Positions 48,241 through 57,663 of a stretch of DNA of 64,000 bases are shown one piece after another. The stretch is from Microbulbifer sp. HZ11 (lineage in GTDB: Bacteria > Pseudomonadota > Gammaproteobacteria > Pseudomonadales > Cellvibrionaceae): contig NZ_JELR01000002.1 of the NCBI RefSeq assembly GCF_000708675.1, forward strand, positions 62,001-126,000, read 5' to 3'. Made by a program: the position numbers and the translations under genes. The notes beneath the pieces were generated by a model. It had not been told where the DNA came from. It saw nothing but the letters and a program-made list of their open reading frames with translations, and searched no databases. The stretch's first letter is position 1; every line of letters begins with the position of its first letter.

Positions 48241-50841
48241 TCAGAAGGCGTAAGTGGCACCCAGGTAATAGGTGGAGCCAACATATTCGTATTCTGTATT
48301 CATACTCTCATCCCCCCCCTGGAATTCGGTGGTGGGTTCATTGTTCAGGTTATTGATATCCAGATAGACCGAGAAGCTGTCGGTTGCCGCATAAGAGGCA
48401 CGGAAATCCCAGCGTCCAAACTCACCCTGCTCAATATCATCCGCCACATTTTCCAGGCTGTTGAGGTCGGTCAGGAATGAGGCGTTATAGTTGTAAGTAA
48501 GCCCCGCATAGAAACCGTAGTTTTCAAAGAAAAAGGTAAAGCTTTGAATTTCCTCCGGCTGCCCTTCCAGCTTGCGGTTTACCCCCAGGTTACTGTCAAA
48601 GAAGGTCGCGTCGATATCCGTGTAGGAGTAACTGGCCCCCAATCCATTAAACGGCGCGGGCAGGTTGACCAGCTGATGCTGCAGATTGAATTCGTAGCCG
48701 GTAATCTCTGCGGTATCCGCGTTTTTGACGGTGCGCACGGTTAACTCTTCCACACCGTAGTCACTGCCCAGATACACCCCGCCGTCAATTACCTGCTCAT
48801 CATTGACGATGATGTTATCAATATCTTTACGGAACCAGGCCAGGGAGATGACGCTGGACTCACTGGGGTACCACTCCATGGATAGGTCATAGTTGTCCGC
48901 TTCATAGGGCAACAGGTCCGGGTTGCCAATGGACAGCACCGCGTCCCCGTCATCGTTAACACCAAATTGGGAGCTGGCGCTGAGGTCGGCATAATCCGGG
49001 CGCCCGAGGCTGGTAGTGAAAGATGCGCGGGCGATCAGGTCATCGCGGATCAGATATTTGGCCACCAGGGACGGCAGCAGCACATCACTGTCACCCTCAA
49101 TCGACACGGTGGAGTAGTTGCCTTCCGCATCCTGTTGCGAGGCACTGGAGGCGAGATCGGTCTGCTCGTAGCGCAGGCCCGCAATCACATCCAGGCGATC
49201 GAAACGCAGGGTATTCATCACATAGGCCGCAGAGGTGGTCTCTTCCACAGTGCGGTCGCTCCCCAGCTGGGCAGCGACATTGCCGCTGTCGGCATCAAAC
49301 AGGCCGGGGTTGCTGCCATACAGTGCATTCAGTGCGTCGAGATCAAACCAGAGATTGTCCTGGCGCATGCCATTGACATCGTTCTGGAAGCTGCCATCGG
49401 TCACTGGATAGTTACTCAGCGTATCGCGGATCACACCGTAATCCCGATTGCCGAAATCAAAGTGCTTTTCGTTGGCGGTCACCTTCAGGCCGAATTTCAC
49501 GCTCGACTCGGATCCGGCAAAGTCGTACAAACGCTCCACATCGAAACGCGCACTCTGGATGTCCTGCTCTGCGCGATCATTCTGATAACCGACCGAGTCA
49601 AAGCGCAGGTTCTCGGCCACGTTGTGCACGGCCGCGCCTGGATTGATCTCGACAACGCCATCGCCGTTAACGACAAAACTGTCCGGGCCCATCACCACAG
49701 AATCGTCCTGACGGAAAGACCAGTCCGAATTGGTTTCGTGCAGCTCACTGCGGCTCAGGTTGACACCGTAATCCAGTTTCCACAGATCCAGATCCGTGTT
49801 GCCCGCGAGACTGAAGTTGGTCAGGGTTTTCTCCACATCCTCACGGCGCAGGTCAGCGCGGATATAAGTGCCGCCCTCGGCCATATACACCCTGTCACCC
49901 TCTATACGGTCGATCAGGTCCGCATCCTGCTCGATACCCTGACGGAATCGATTGCGGTGCTGGAACTCTTCGAATTCACTGTAAAAACCCTGAGCGAGAA
50001 TATCGGTGGTGTCATTGAGGCGGTATTCCAGGCCACCGATCAGGGTTACGCGGTCGCGTCCGATCACGTAGTAGTTGTTTTTTGTCTGCTCCGGGAACAT
50101 CAGGCCATCCACTTCGGCCCAGTCGTCCTGATAGATACCCTGCGCCAGATACTCCCGTTCCGTTGAAGAAGCCCCCAGGTTCCAGCCCAGTTTTTCACTG
50201 ATTTTTCCGGAGACGGCCAAGTCGAAGTTCTGAGGGTTTTTACCGTCGTAGTACGGATTTTCCTGATCCGCCTCTTCCAATCCCATGCGCAGGTTTGCGG
50301 TTGCATTGAATTCGTCGCCTTCCAGAGGGCGCTTGGTCACGATATTGATGGCGCCGCCGATGCCCTCACCGTCCATATCCGCGGTCTTCGCCTTGTACAC
50401 TTCCACGCGCTGCAACAACTCACCGCCGAGAAGGTCCAACGGCATGGAGCGACCGCTGCCATCTTTTTCCGGAGATCCGGTGACAAAGCCATTGACGTTC
50501 ACCCGGTTCCAGTCAGGTTTGATACCGCGAATAGACGCGAAGCGACCTTCACCTTTTTCAATGAGAATGGAGACACCGGGCAGGCGATTCAGGGATTCCG
50601 CCGCGTTCTTGTCCGGCAGGCGGCCAAGGTCATCGGTTGCCAGGGCTTCCATTACCACCGGCATGTCCCGCTTGATATCCAGCGCCCGCGTACGGGACAG
50701 ACGCTGACCGGTGACTGCCACCTCTTCGAGCCCGGTCGTTTCCGTTGTCACAGTGGCATCCTGTGCACTGGCGATATTGGTGCTGGCAAGGACTGCCAGG
50801 GTGAGAGTTGATACAGGAAATAGGTGACGCAAAGACGCCAT
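48241..50841 (-). CDS. TonB-dependent outer-membrane receptor 2
   Basis: 866-aa receptor. The signal peptide ends near NIASAQDA (about 25). The TonB box is LEEVAVTGQR. The plug has SLNRLPGVSILIEKGEGRFASIRGIKPDWNRVNVNG-like sequence and GEGIGGAINIVTKRPL. The barrel ends YYLGATYAF with terminal Phe. This plug type (LPGVSILIEKGEGRF..IRGI) is that of receptors such as those for maltodextrin, chito-oligomers or nucleosides in marine gammaproteobacteria; the substrate is not determined. The ATG at 50841 is chosen because the signal peptide begins there; an earlier in-frame start adds 28 unlikely residues. Operator-like palindromes lie upstream. Confidence 0.92.
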   Translation of the reverse strand: MASLRHLFPVSTLTLAVLASTNIASAQDATVTTETTGLEEVAVTGQRLSRTRALDIKRDMPVVMEALATDDLGRLPDKNAAESLNRLPGVSILIEKGEGRFASIRGIKPDWNRVNVNGFVTGSPEKDGSGRSMPLDLLGGELLQRVEVYKAKTADMDGEGIGGAINIVTKRPLEGDEFNATANLRMGLEEADQENPYYDGKNPQNFDLAVSGKISEKLGWNLGASSTEREYLAQGIYQDDWAEVDGLMFPEQTKNNYYVIGRDRVTLIGGLEYRLNDTTDILAQGFYSEFEEFQHRNRFRQGIEQDADLIDRIEGDRVYMAEGGTYIRADLRREDVEKTLTNFSLAGNTDLDLWKLDYGVNLSRSELHETNSDWSFRQDDSVVMGPDSFVVNGDGVVEINPGAAVHNVAENLRFDSVGYQNDRAEQDIQSARFDVERLYDFAGSESSVKFGLKVTANEKHFDFGNRDYGVIRDTLSNYPVTDGSFQNDVNGMRQDNLWFDLDALNALYGSNPGLFDADSGNVAAQLGSDRTVEETTSAAYVMNTLRFDRLDVIAGLRYEQTDLASSASQQDAEGNYSTVSIEGDSDVLLPSLVAKYLIRDDLIARASFTTSLGRPDYADLSASSQFGVNDDGDAVLSIGNPDLLPYEADNYDLSMEWYPSESSVISLAWFRKDIDNIIVNDEQVIDGGVYLGSDYGVEELTVRTVKNADTAEITGYEFNLQHQLVNLPAPFNGLGASYSYTDIDATFFDSNLGVNRKLEGQPEEIQSFTFFFENYGFYAGLTYNYNASFLTDLNSLENVADDIEQGEFGRWDFRASYAATDSFSVYLDINNLNNEPTTEFQGGDESMNTEYEYVGSTYYLGATYAF

Positions 50842-50949
50842 GATTGCCCCCAGAGAGTGTGTCGTTGAAAAGTCGACGGAATCTCTTGGCCCCGCCGTGT
50901 AGTTGACAGCACCATACGGGGGCAAAGTGACACTAAGGTGCCACTAAAA

Positions 50950-50959
50950 TGACCGGTCA
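50950..50959. promoter_or_regulatory. Palindrome TGACCGGTCA upstream of TonB receptor 2
   Basis: Perfect 10-bp palindrome about 110 bp upstream of the receptor start; TetR-like operator shape. Confidence 0.3.
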
Positions 50960-50995
50960 GTGAACAGTAAGTTACCAGCTATCCCGGTAACCCAT

Positions 50996-51014
50996 ATTTC
51001 ACCAGTGGTGAAAT
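50996..51014. promoter_or_regulatory. 19-bp palindrome between the Ldh_2 gene and TonB receptor 2
   Basis: ATTTCACCAGTGGTGAAAT, perfect 9-bp arms around one base, 13 bp past the dehydrogenase stop. It may be an operator of the receptor or a hairpin in the upstream transcript. A second inverted repeat, GTTACC-N9-GGTAAC, lies at 50971-50991. Confidence 0.4.
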
Positions 51015-51026
51015 TGAAAATGGTTT

Positions 51027-52082
51027 TCAGTCACCTATCACCGCCGGCATGGGAATGGCGTATTCACTGGAAAGCTTCTGCAAATCTTCTTCGATGGTGG
51101 GATAAAGTGAAACGCCCTGTGCCATCTGCTCGCGACGCAGATCCCAGGCCCGCTTGCCGGGTACCCGTGGGGCCCCGCCGCCATCCGTCTCACAGGACTC
51201 CCATAGATGGGTGAGTGCTGCGGTCTGGCGAAGAAAGCTCTGCTCACTGCCAAATGCTTTAGGGTCGATAATCTGCAGAAATACAGAATTGGCTTCATCA
51301 TCCGCTGCCACATCATCTGCGCGACCATAGCCGCCAAGCCCCATGGTGAGAATTTCCAACATGGCGGACAAAGCCGCGCCCTTGTAACCGTGATCTGCTC
51401 CCCCCACGGGCAGAATACTACCGCCCTCGGCAAAGACTGCCGGATCAGCAGACAGCTTACCGTCACTGTCTTTGAGATATCTTTCCGGCAACTGCTTACC
51501 TTCTCGCTCCGCACGTGCGACATAGCCACCGGCGGTCACCGACATACTGATATCAAATAACAGGGGGTAGTCTGCGGCAGGCGCGCAGAAAGCGAGAGGG
51601 TTGGCGGAAAACAGGGGCGTTTTACAGCCCTGTGGAGAAACGGTTTCTTCTGCGGGGGTGGAGCAGGTGAGAATTCCTACGCAATTGCGCTCGATAATCT
51701 TTGGAAGGTAGGCGGCCAGACAGGCAATATGCTGGCTGCGGCGAATGGTTGCGGTCACAACGCCGTGTTCCTGGACCCGCTCGAGCGCCTGGTCAATGGC
51801 CAGACTGACAATCCAGGGACCGGGTAAGAATTCCGCATCCCAGTTAAAGCAGTTTCCGCGGTCCGACAGTACATGAGGGTTACCCTCAATGCGTGAAGCA
51901 CCGCTTTCCAGCCAATTGAGATTGCTCGCCACACGGTGCAACCCATGGGTAGTAAACCCCATCAGATCCGCCTGCAAAAACGTTTCCGCCATCACATCGG
52001 CACGTACGCGAGCGAGGCCCGTTGATGCAAACAGATCGCTGGCAAATTGTTTCAGGTCACGCGCGCTGTATCGGGTGGGCAT
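51027..52082 (-). CDS. Ldh_2 family malate/lactate-type dehydrogenase
   Basis: 351-aa NAD(P)-dependent oxidoreductase of the type-2 malate/L-lactate dehydrogenase family (AllD, YlbC, DpkA relatives). Conserved residues are His46 in FTTHGLHRV and the catalytic His118 in SQHIACL; PLFSANPLAFCAP and HGYKGAALSAMLEILTMGLGG follow. Family members reduce 2-oxo acids or cyclic imines such as piperideine-2-carboxylate; which one cannot be read here. AGAAGGAG lies well placed before the ATG. It lies 26 bp downstream of arfB on the same strand and upstream of TonB receptor 2. Confidence 0.88.
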   Translation of the reverse strand: MPTRYSARDLKQFASDLFASTGLARVRADVMAETFLQADLMGFTTHGLHRVASNLNWLESGASRIEGNPHVLSDRGNCFNWDAEFLPGPWIVSLAIDQALERVQEHGVVTATIRRSQHIACLAAYLPKIIERNCVGILTCSTPAEETVSPQGCKTPLFSANPLAFCAPAADYPLLFDISMSVTAGGYVARAEREGKQLPERYLKDSDGKLSADPAVFAEGGSILPVGGADHGYKGAALSAMLEILTMGLGGYGRADDVAADDEANSVFLQIIDPKAFGSEQSFLRQTAALTHLWESCETDGGGAPRVPGKRAWDLRREQMAQGVSLYPTIEEDLQKLSSEYAIPMPAVIGD

Positions 52083-52108
52083 GAATTCTCCTTCTGATAT
52101 ATGGGCGT

Positions 52109-52525
52109 TCAGTGATCGGTGATTTTTCCACGCAGAGACTTTATCTTCCCCCTCTGGGACTTGTGCTGCAAGCGACGCTCTCTGGAGCCGCGAGTGGGCT
52201 TGGTGGGTACCCGCTTTTTCGGGGCTTTCGCCACGCTGACAATCAGCTCACTCAAGCGCTCCAGTACATCCGCCCGGTTTTTTTCCTGGGTACGGAAGCG
52301 CTGCCCCTTGATGATCACCACGCCATCGGCGGTAATCCGCTGATCGCGCAAGCCAAGCAAGCGCTCCTTTATTACGGGGGGAAGGCTGGAGGCCTGAATG
52401 TCAAAGCGCAGGTGAATCGCCGTGGACACCTTGTTGACATTCTGGCCGCCGGCGCCACCGGACCGCATCGCGTGCATCTCGACTTCTTCCAGAGGAATTT
52501 CGACAGTTTGAGAAATTTTCCACAT
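52109..52525 (-). CDS. arfB: Alternative ribosome-rescue factor B
   Basis: 138-aa peptidyl-tRNA hydrolase that frees stalled ribosomes (YaeJ/ArfB/ICT1). The catalytic GGQ loop is RSGGAGGQNVNKVST (GGQ near residue 28). The typical basic C-terminal tail (KKRVPTKPTRGSRERR, then a Lys/Arg-rich end) inserts into the empty mRNA channel. The ATG at 52525 is taken; a TTG four codons upstream is possible. It is short enough to exclude RF1/RF2. Confidence 0.95.
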   Translation of the reverse strand: MWKISQTVEIPLEEVEMHAMRSGGAGGQNVNKVSTAIHLRFDIQASSLPPVIKERLLGLRDQRITADGVVIIKGQRFRTQEKNRADVLERLSELIVSVAKAPKKRVPTKPTRGSRERRLQHKSQRGKIKSLRGKITDH

Positions 52526-52638
52526 ATCAACCGGCAATAATATGAGCTGTGTTTATAAGGCTAACTTTCGTCTATGCTGTGAGCAATCGGCGCAAAATTA
52601 TACCTCTACGTAGGGGTGGTACATTTTAGGACTCGGGA

Positions 52639-54630
52639 ATGCCTGACACTATCGACAGTAGTAAACAACCGGCTCATTTCAATCCACCGGTATTTTACTC
52701 GGCCACCGCGGTACTGCTGATGATGGTCGCCTATGCCGTTCTGGCTCCCGACCACGCGACATCCACGTTTAAAACCATGCAGACGTGGATCGTAACGCAT
52801 ATGAGCTGGTACTACGTGTTAACGGTGGCGGTGATTCTGATTGGCACCATCATTATTGCCATGTCCCGATTCGGCGAAATTAAAATGGGGCCGGAGCACG
52901 CGGAGCCCGAGTACGATTTTACCTCCTGGTTCGCCATGCTGTTTTCCGCTGGTATGGGGATAGGATTACTGTTTTTCGGCGTGGCCGAGCCGGTCATGCA
53001 CTACCTGCAGCCACCGGTTGGCGAAACGGGTACCGTATTTGCCGCCCGCGAAGCCATGGTGCTGACCTTTTTCCACTGGGGCTTCCACGCCTGGGCCATC
53101 TACGCCATTGTGGCCCTGATACTCGCCTACTTCAGCTATCGCCATAAACTCCCTCTCACCCTGCGCTCCGCCCTGTATCCACTGATCGGCGAGCGTATAT
53201 ACGGCCCCATTGGCCACGCGGTGGATGTATTCGCTATTGTCGGTACCGTGTGCGGTGTCGCCACTACGCTCGGCTACGGCGTATTGCAGATCAACTCCGG
53301 GCTCAATCACCTGTTCGGGCTACCAGTGGGACAGTCGGTGCAGGTCGTATTGATTGTGGTTACCACCATTCTCGCCACAGTCTCGGTAGTTCTCGGGCTG
53401 GATGCCGGGATCAAGCGCCTCTCACAGCTCAATATGACCCTCGCCGCGATACTTCTGATCATGGTGTTGTTACTGGGCAGTACGGTATACCTGCTGCAGG
53501 CGTTCGTGCAAAACTTCGGAAGTTACGTATCGGAAATCGTCAGCAAGACATTCAACCTGTTTGCCTACGAGCCCACCGACTGGCTCGGAGGCTGGACAAT
53601 TCTCTACTGGGGCTGGTGGATGTCCTGGTCCCCCTTTGTGGGCCTGTTTATTGCGCGCATATCCCGGGGCAGGACCATTCGTGAGTTCGTCATTGGCGCC
53701 ATGCTGGTTCCGGCACTGGTGACCATGCTATGGATGACCTTTTTTGGCAACTCCGCCATCCACATGATTCTCGATCAGGGGATGACACAGTTGGGGGAAA
53801 TCGTTGCGAAAGATCAGTCGGTAGCACTCTTCCAGTTTCTGGAGCAGTTCCCCTTCTCGTCGGTTTTCTCCTTTGTCGCGGTCATCATGGTGATCGTATT
53901 CTTTGTCACCTCAGCCGACTCCGGTGCCCTGGTCGTCAACATGCTCTCTTCTCACGGAAAAGATGAAACTCCACTCTGGCAGCGGATTTTCTGGTGTGCA
54001 CTGATCGGCGTTGTTGCTATCGCACTGCTTCTTGCGGGAGGCCTGGGTTCGCTCCAGACCGCGGTTATCGCCAGCGCATTGCCTTTCTCGGCCATTCTGT
54101 TATGCGCGATGTACGGGCTGGTCAAGGCATTGCGTACAGACACCGTTAAACGCACCACCCAATCCGCCATTGTCGCGCCTATCAGTGCTAGAAACCCCGT
54201 AGTCTGGCAGCGGCGACTGAAAAATGCGCTCAAACTGCCGTCTCTGGCGGAGGTCCACGAATATATTCGGGACGTGGGTAAGCCCGCGCTGGAGGAGTTC
54301 GCCGAGGAAATACGGAAAAACGGCTACGAGACCACCGTCACGGAGAAACACAACCAGTGGGTCCAGCTGACCGTATGCCAGGGGGATGAAACCGGGTTTG
54401 TTTACGGCATCTATCCCAAGGCCACGCTCAAGCCCGATGCCAGTCAGCCCGACAAGGAACTGGCAGACGATTACGATGACGGCTCCCCGGATACGTATTT
54501 CCGCGCGGAAGTCCATCTCTATGAAGGTGGCCAGGACTACGATGTCATGGGCTGGACCAAAGATCAGTTGCTTACGGATATGGTGACCCAGTACGAACGC
54601 CACCTGCAATTTCTGCACACCTTACGCTAG
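52639..54630 (+). CDS. BCCT-family osmolyte transporter 1 (BetT-like)
   Basis: 663-aa inner-membrane transporter of the betaine/choline/carnitine family with 12 helices in about residues 15-500. The glycine-rich stretch in helix 3 is FSAGMGIGLLFFGVAEPV, and the helix-8 signature is ILYWGWWMSWSPFVGLFIARISRGRTIREF-like. A soluble C-terminal region of about 150 residues follows (DVMGWTKDQLLTDMVTQYERHL), as in BetT, where it affects osmotic control. The substrate may be choline, betaine or ectoine-type osmolytes. It is followed 62 bp later by a close paralogue. Confidence 0.9.
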   Translation: MPDTIDSSKQPAHFNPPVFYSATAVLLMMVAYAVLAPDHATSTFKTMQTWIVTHMSWYYVLTVAVILIGTIIIAMSRFGEIKMGPEHAEPEYDFTSWFAMLFSAGMGIGLLFFGVAEPVMHYLQPPVGETGTVFAAREAMVLTFFHWGFHAWAIYAIVALILAYFSYRHKLPLTLRSALYPLIGERIYGPIGHAVDVFAIVGTVCGVATTLGYGVLQINSGLNHLFGLPVGQSVQVVLIVVTTILATVSVVLGLDAGIKRLSQLNMTLAAILLIMVLLLGSTVYLLQAFVQNFGSYVSEIVSKTFNLFAYEPTDWLGGWTILYWGWWMSWSPFVGLFIARISRGRTIREFVIGAMLVPALVTMLWMTFFGNSAIHMILDQGMTQLGEIVAKDQSVALFQFLEQFPFSSVFSFVAVIMVIVFFVTSADSGALVVNMLSSHGKDETPLWQRIFWCALIGVVAIALLLAGGLGSLQTAVIASALPFSAILLCAMYGLVKALRTDTVKRTTQSAIVAPISARNPVVWQRRLKNALKLPSLAEVHEYIRDVGKPALEEFAEEIRKNGYETTVTEKHNQWVQLTVCQGDETGFVYGIYPKATLKPDASQPDKELADDYDDGSPDTYFRAEVHLYEGGQDYDVMGWTKDQLLTDMVTQYERHLQFLHTLR

Positions 54631-54692
54631 TCTCTTCGGTAAAAACCCTGAGAGATTGATTCAACCCGACATTTCCCGACCGAGTCAGACCA

Positions 54693-56681
54693 ATGCAATC
54701 GCACACCACGGAAGACGGAAAAGCAAAATTTGATCCCCCGGTGTTCTATACCGCCACCGGCCTACTGCTTTTACTGGTGGCGTACGCGGTGTTTTTTCCA
54801 GAGGATGCAACCACTCGCTTCCAGAGCATGCAGAGCGGCATCGTCACTTACATGGGCTGGTACTACGTGTTGATTGTCGCGGTGTTACTGGTGACGGTAG
54901 TCATCATCAGCATGTCGCGGCTCGGTGACATCAAACTCGGGCCGGAACATGAAAAACCCGAATACGGATTCTGGTCCTGGCTCGCCATGCTGTTTTCCGC
55001 CGGCATCGGTATCGGGCTGCTGTTTTTTGGTGTGGCCGAGCCGGTAATGCACTATATAAACCCGCCGGATGCCGAGCCGGGTACAATCGAGGCGGCTCGT
55101 GAGGCGATGATCCTGAGTATCTTCCACTGGGGTTTTCACGTCTGGGCTATTTTTGCCGGCGTTGCGCTGATTCTCGGTTACTTCAGCTACCGCCACAACC
55201 TTCCCCTGACTCTGCGCTCGGCACTCTACCCGATGATTGGCGAACGAATTCACGGGCCAATCGGACACGCCATTGATGTATTTGCCATTGTCAGTACTGT
55301 ATGCGGTGTTGCCACGACACTAGGCTTCGGCGTGCTGCAAATGAACTCGGGGCTGAATCATTTGTTTGGTATTCCCGTGGGCGAGGTAACCCAGGTCATA
55401 CTGATCGTGGTGACCACCTCCCTTGCCACAGTCTCCGTGGTAGTGGGGCTGGATGCAGGTATCAAGCGACTTTCACAACTGAATATGGGGTTGGCGGCGC
55501 TGCTGTGCCTGACCATTCTGGTTCTGGGCAGTACTGTATTTCTGTTTCAGGCGTTCGTGCAGAACCTCGGCAGCTATCTTTCTGTTCTGGTCAACCGCAC
55601 TTTCAATCTCTACGCCTACGCCCCCACAGACTGGATCGGTGGCTGGACCATTTTCTACTGGGGCTGGTGCCTGAGCTGGTCCCCCTTTGTCGGGTTATTT
55701 ATCGCGCGTATTTCCCGCGGCCGCACCATCCGGGAATTCGCTGTGGGCACCCTGCTGATGCCTACACTGATTACCATCATCTGGCTGACGGTATTTGGCA
55801 ACTCAGCGATCAAATTGATTCGGGACGACGGCTTGCAGTCTCTCGCCGATATGATTCAGAAAGACCAGTCTCTGGCACTGTTCCAGTTTCTGGAGCAATT
55901 TCCCTTCTCCCAGGCGCTATCCGGCCTCGCTATTATTCTGGTGGTGATATTTTTTATCACCTCTGCAGATTCCGGAGCCATGGTAATGAACATGCTTTCT
56001 TCTCACGGGCGTGACGACACCCCCGCCTGGCAACGGATATTCTGGTCAGCAATTATCGGGGTCGTGGCCATCGCACTGCTTCTTGCCGGCGGGCTCGCAT
56101 CATTACAAACCGCCGCCATTGCCAGTGCACTCCCCTTCTCCATCATTTTATTGGTAGCCATATACGGCCTGGTCAAGGCACTGCGCATGGACTCAGCGAA
56201 AAAAGATGCACAGTCAGCACCGGTGGCTCCTATCAGTGCACGCAACCCGGTCTCCTGGGAGCGTCGATTGCGCAACCTGGTGCAGTTGCCTTCGCTTCAG
56301 GAGGTACACGAGTATATCCGAGAGATTGCCGAACCGGCTCTGCACAAATTTGCCGCGCAGATGCAGAAGAATGGATTTGTTGCAGAAGTCACCGAAGACG
56401 AGAACGCAGTTATTCATCTCACCGTCTACCAAGGTGATGAAGTGGATTTTCTCTACAGTATTTACCCCAAAGCACACCTGAAACCCAATGCCAGCAATGC
56501 GGATACGGTGCTGGACGACAACCACGACAATGGCTCCCCGGATATTTATTTTCGCGCTGAAGTGCACCTGAGTGAGGGAGGCCAGGATTACGATGTAATG
56601 GGCTGGACCAGCGATCAGTTATTGACCGACATTCTGTCCCAGTACGAACGGCACCTGCAGTTCCTCCACTCTCTACGCTAA
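54693..56681 (+). CDS. BCCT-family osmolyte transporter 2 (BetT-like paralogue)
   Basis: 662-aa paralogue of the preceding transporter, alignable along its full length, including the C-terminal domain ending DVMGWTSDQLLTDILSQYERHL. The helix-3 stretch reads FSAGIGIGLLFF, so Met in the first copy is replaced by Ile at a position near the substrate and ion path. Other differences cluster in the extra-membrane loops. Tandem duplication with possible substrate divergence is the simplest reading. The start ATG at 54693 matches the beginning of the first copy. Confidence 0.9.
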   Translation: MQSHTTEDGKAKFDPPVFYTATGLLLLLVAYAVFFPEDATTRFQSMQSGIVTYMGWYYVLIVAVLLVTVVIISMSRLGDIKLGPEHEKPEYGFWSWLAMLFSAGIGIGLLFFGVAEPVMHYINPPDAEPGTIEAAREAMILSIFHWGFHVWAIFAGVALILGYFSYRHNLPLTLRSALYPMIGERIHGPIGHAIDVFAIVSTVCGVATTLGFGVLQMNSGLNHLFGIPVGEVTQVILIVVTTSLATVSVVVGLDAGIKRLSQLNMGLAALLCLTILVLGSTVFLFQAFVQNLGSYLSVLVNRTFNLYAYAPTDWIGGWTIFYWGWCLSWSPFVGLFIARISRGRTIREFAVGTLLMPTLITIIWLTVFGNSAIKLIRDDGLQSLADMIQKDQSLALFQFLEQFPFSQALSGLAIILVVIFFITSADSGAMVMNMLSSHGRDDTPAWQRIFWSAIIGVVAIALLLAGGLASLQTAAIASALPFSIILLVAIYGLVKALRMDSAKKDAQSAPVAPISARNPVSWERRLRNLVQLPSLQEVHEYIREIAEPALHKFAAQMQKNGFVAEVTEDENAVIHLTVYQGDEVDFLYSIYPKAHLKPNASNADTVLDDNHDNGSPDIYFRAEVHLSEGGQDYDVMGWTSDQLLTDILSQYERHLQFLHSLR

Positions 56682-56736
56682 GCCTATCGCGTAATTGCCG
56701 TTACAATGGCCGGATCAACCATGGAGTGCTCCGGTC

Positions 56737-57249
56737 ATGCCCCCACTAATTACAACCCGCCTGCAGCTTCGTGAGCTCACGCAAAGCGACGACGATGCCC
56801 GTTTCACCCTCGCGTTGGTGAACGATCCAGATTTTCACCGTTTTATTGGCGACCGCGGTGTGCGGACCCTGGAAGATGCCCGCGAGTACCTCAAAAAAGG
56901 CCCGCTAACCATGTACAAGACCCATGGCTTTGGCATGTACTGTGTGGAGCTGCACAATGGCACACCCATCGGTCAGGCAGGACTGATTCGCCGCGATGGA
57001 CTGGACGATGTAGATATCGGCTTTGCATTTCTTCCGCAGTATCGCGGACAGGGATTCGCGCGAGAAGCTGCCCACGCGGTAATGGCCTGGGCGCAAGAGC
57101 AACTGGGGCTACAACGTATCGTCGCTATTGCATCTCCGGAAAATCATCCATCCATTGGGGTGTTGGAGGAAATAGGGCTCAAGAAGCAAGGTCGAATTAC
57201 CCTACCTGGAAGTAATGACCCACTGCTACTGATGGTCTGGGAAGTTTGA
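56737..57249 (+). CDS. GNAT-family N-acetyltransferase (RimJ/RimL type)
   Basis: 170-aa GNAT acetyltransferase. N-terminal LITTRLQLRELTQSDDDARF and the acetyl-CoA loop LPQYRGQGFAREAAHAVMAWA (Q/RxxGxG/A near residue 107), then the ASPENHPSIGVLEEIGLKKQGR motif typical of RimJ/RimL-like enzymes. The substrate, protein N-terminus or small amine, is unknown. The ATG at 56737 starts at the family boundary; a 14-codon longer form is unlikely. Confidence 0.88.
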   Translation: MPPLITTRLQLRELTQSDDDARFTLALVNDPDFHRFIGDRGVRTLEDAREYLKKGPLTMYKTHGFGMYCVELHNGTPIGQAGLIRRDGLDDVDIGFAFLPQYRGQGFAREAAHAVMAWAQEQLGLQRIVAIASPENHPSIGVLEEIGLKKQGRITLPGSNDPLLLMVWEV

Positions 57250-57663
57250 CAAAGCGGCACTCAAAATCTAATCCGCGGTTTCTCTGAAACCGCTTGCCCC
57301 CACCGAACCAACTTCCTGCCACTACCGGTTTCTGTATCTTTCTGCCCCTACTAAACGCTACACATTACCTCACCAGTGGTCGCGGCATCGTGTGGTAACC
57401 GAAAAAATAAACTTCAGCCACATAAAACGCTCTACCAGTAACGCGGCTCAACGTGGAAACCAGAGCCAGACGAAAAGTCATACCTCCCAAAACAACGGCA
57501 GACTAACTGTGCCTTCCATTTCGTTTTCCTTCTGCTGGCGCTTTTTGGCGTGAATAATCTTCAAATTCATCTACCAAGGAAGTTTTCAGCGCATTCCCGG
57601 ATGAAGACATGGTCTAGGCTTTCCGCATATTCGCAAATTGGCTTACGGAACCAGCAGATACTT
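57250..57663. other. 414-bp gap with one hairpin
   Basis: Contains an 8-bp hairpin GCGGTTTC-TCT-GAAACCGC (57275-57293) without T-run, likely a weak end of the GNAT transcript. The rest shows no gene or clear promoter. Confidence 0.5.
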
